A stretch of DNA of 64,000 bases, taken from contig AP025040.1 in NCBI GenBank assembly GCA_036186865.1, positions 36,323,425-36,387,424 of the forward strand, read 5' to 3'. Below the pieces are notes generated by a model, which saw nothing but the letters and a program-made list of their open reading frames with translations, searched no databases and was not told the origin of the DNA. Source of the DNA: Eustoma russellianum. Its lineage: Eukaryota > Streptophyta > Magnoliopsida > Gentianales > Gentianaceae. Every line of letters begins with the position of its first letter. Position 1 is the stretch's first letter. Both the position numbers and the translations under genes were made by a program. Below, piece by piece: positions 63,905 through 64,000 of the stretch.

Positions 63905-64000
63905 AGTCCAAGAATAAGGCATGTATTCTTCTTGATTTCTTCATGCATGTTGAAAAATCAAACACCTATGTTCATCTACACACTCGGATCATACATGCAT
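63905..64000 (+). repeat. Continuation of element G LTR (probable)
   Basis: After the second GGCTT copy the host sequence of F resumes (AGTCCAAGAATAAGGCATG). By position it should be G's LTR, but the window ends before this can be confirmed. Confidence 0.5.

Noticed and set aside
1..64000. tRNA, rRNA or snRNA genes
   Set aside because: No cloverleaf or conserved rRNA stretches noticed; the tRNA-Met matches are primer-binding sites of 12-13 bases only.

Overview
The window is flowering-plant nuclear DNA made almost entirely of nested transposable elements. The evidence is plant LTR-retrotransposon architecture throughout: primer-binding sites complementary to initiator tRNA-Met, polypurine tracts, TG...CA termini and 5-bp target duplications, with Ty3/gypsy chromovirus, Ty1/copia and plant LINE proteins. 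I found no intact host gene, no rRNA or tRNA gene and no CRISPR array. At least five insertions (three elements and two LTR fragments) look like the CRM (centromeric retrotransposon) clade of chromoviruses, so a centromeric or pericentromeric position is plausible. Function, clade and age statements are inferred from motifs read by eye.

Layout. 1-841: broken LINE ORF1 (minus). 955-10327, element X: two 4.4-4.5 kb LTRs around only 438 bp of internal DNA, a non-autonomous derivative with Tekay-like ends. 10328-12619: decayed DNA with a gag-like relic. 12620-14612: 3' part of a LINE ORF2 (minus), cut by element E. 14618-25978, element E: a Sirevirus-like copia (minus), dead, containing D1 (20502-about 23190, CRM-like 5' LTR plus leader) and joined on its right to D2 (25979-26230, CRM-like LTR fragment). 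26253-27062: unrecognised 269-codon ORF. About 27872-29706: solo copia-type LTR with repeated palindromes.

29707-55377, element A: a decayed Tekay/Del-type chromovirus (minus). Its left LTR is interrupted by B (29792-35822, plus, CRM clade, gag deleted). Its right LTR is interrupted by C (44005-52767, minus, CRM clade, young and nearly complete). A itself sits in the integrase region of G (55378-57816 and 63905-64000, plus, Tekay-like). G's LTR is also interrupted by F (57817-63899, minus), a non-autonomous element whose LTRs are largely shared with B and whose only ORF is a gag fragment fused to a long acidic tail.

How it fits together. The nesting gives relative ages: G before A and F; A before B and C; the 12.6-kb LINE before E; E before D1 and D2. 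C is the best candidate for a recently active element, with LTRs differing at about eight sites. B and F form a plausible pair sharing distal U3, R and U5, with F moved in trans. The most interesting items are F and its decayed cousin at 10.9-11.8 kb, the LTR-primer-site patch inside A's pol, the almost interior-less element X, and the breakpoints between 26 and 29.7 kb where expected left halves of several elements are missing.
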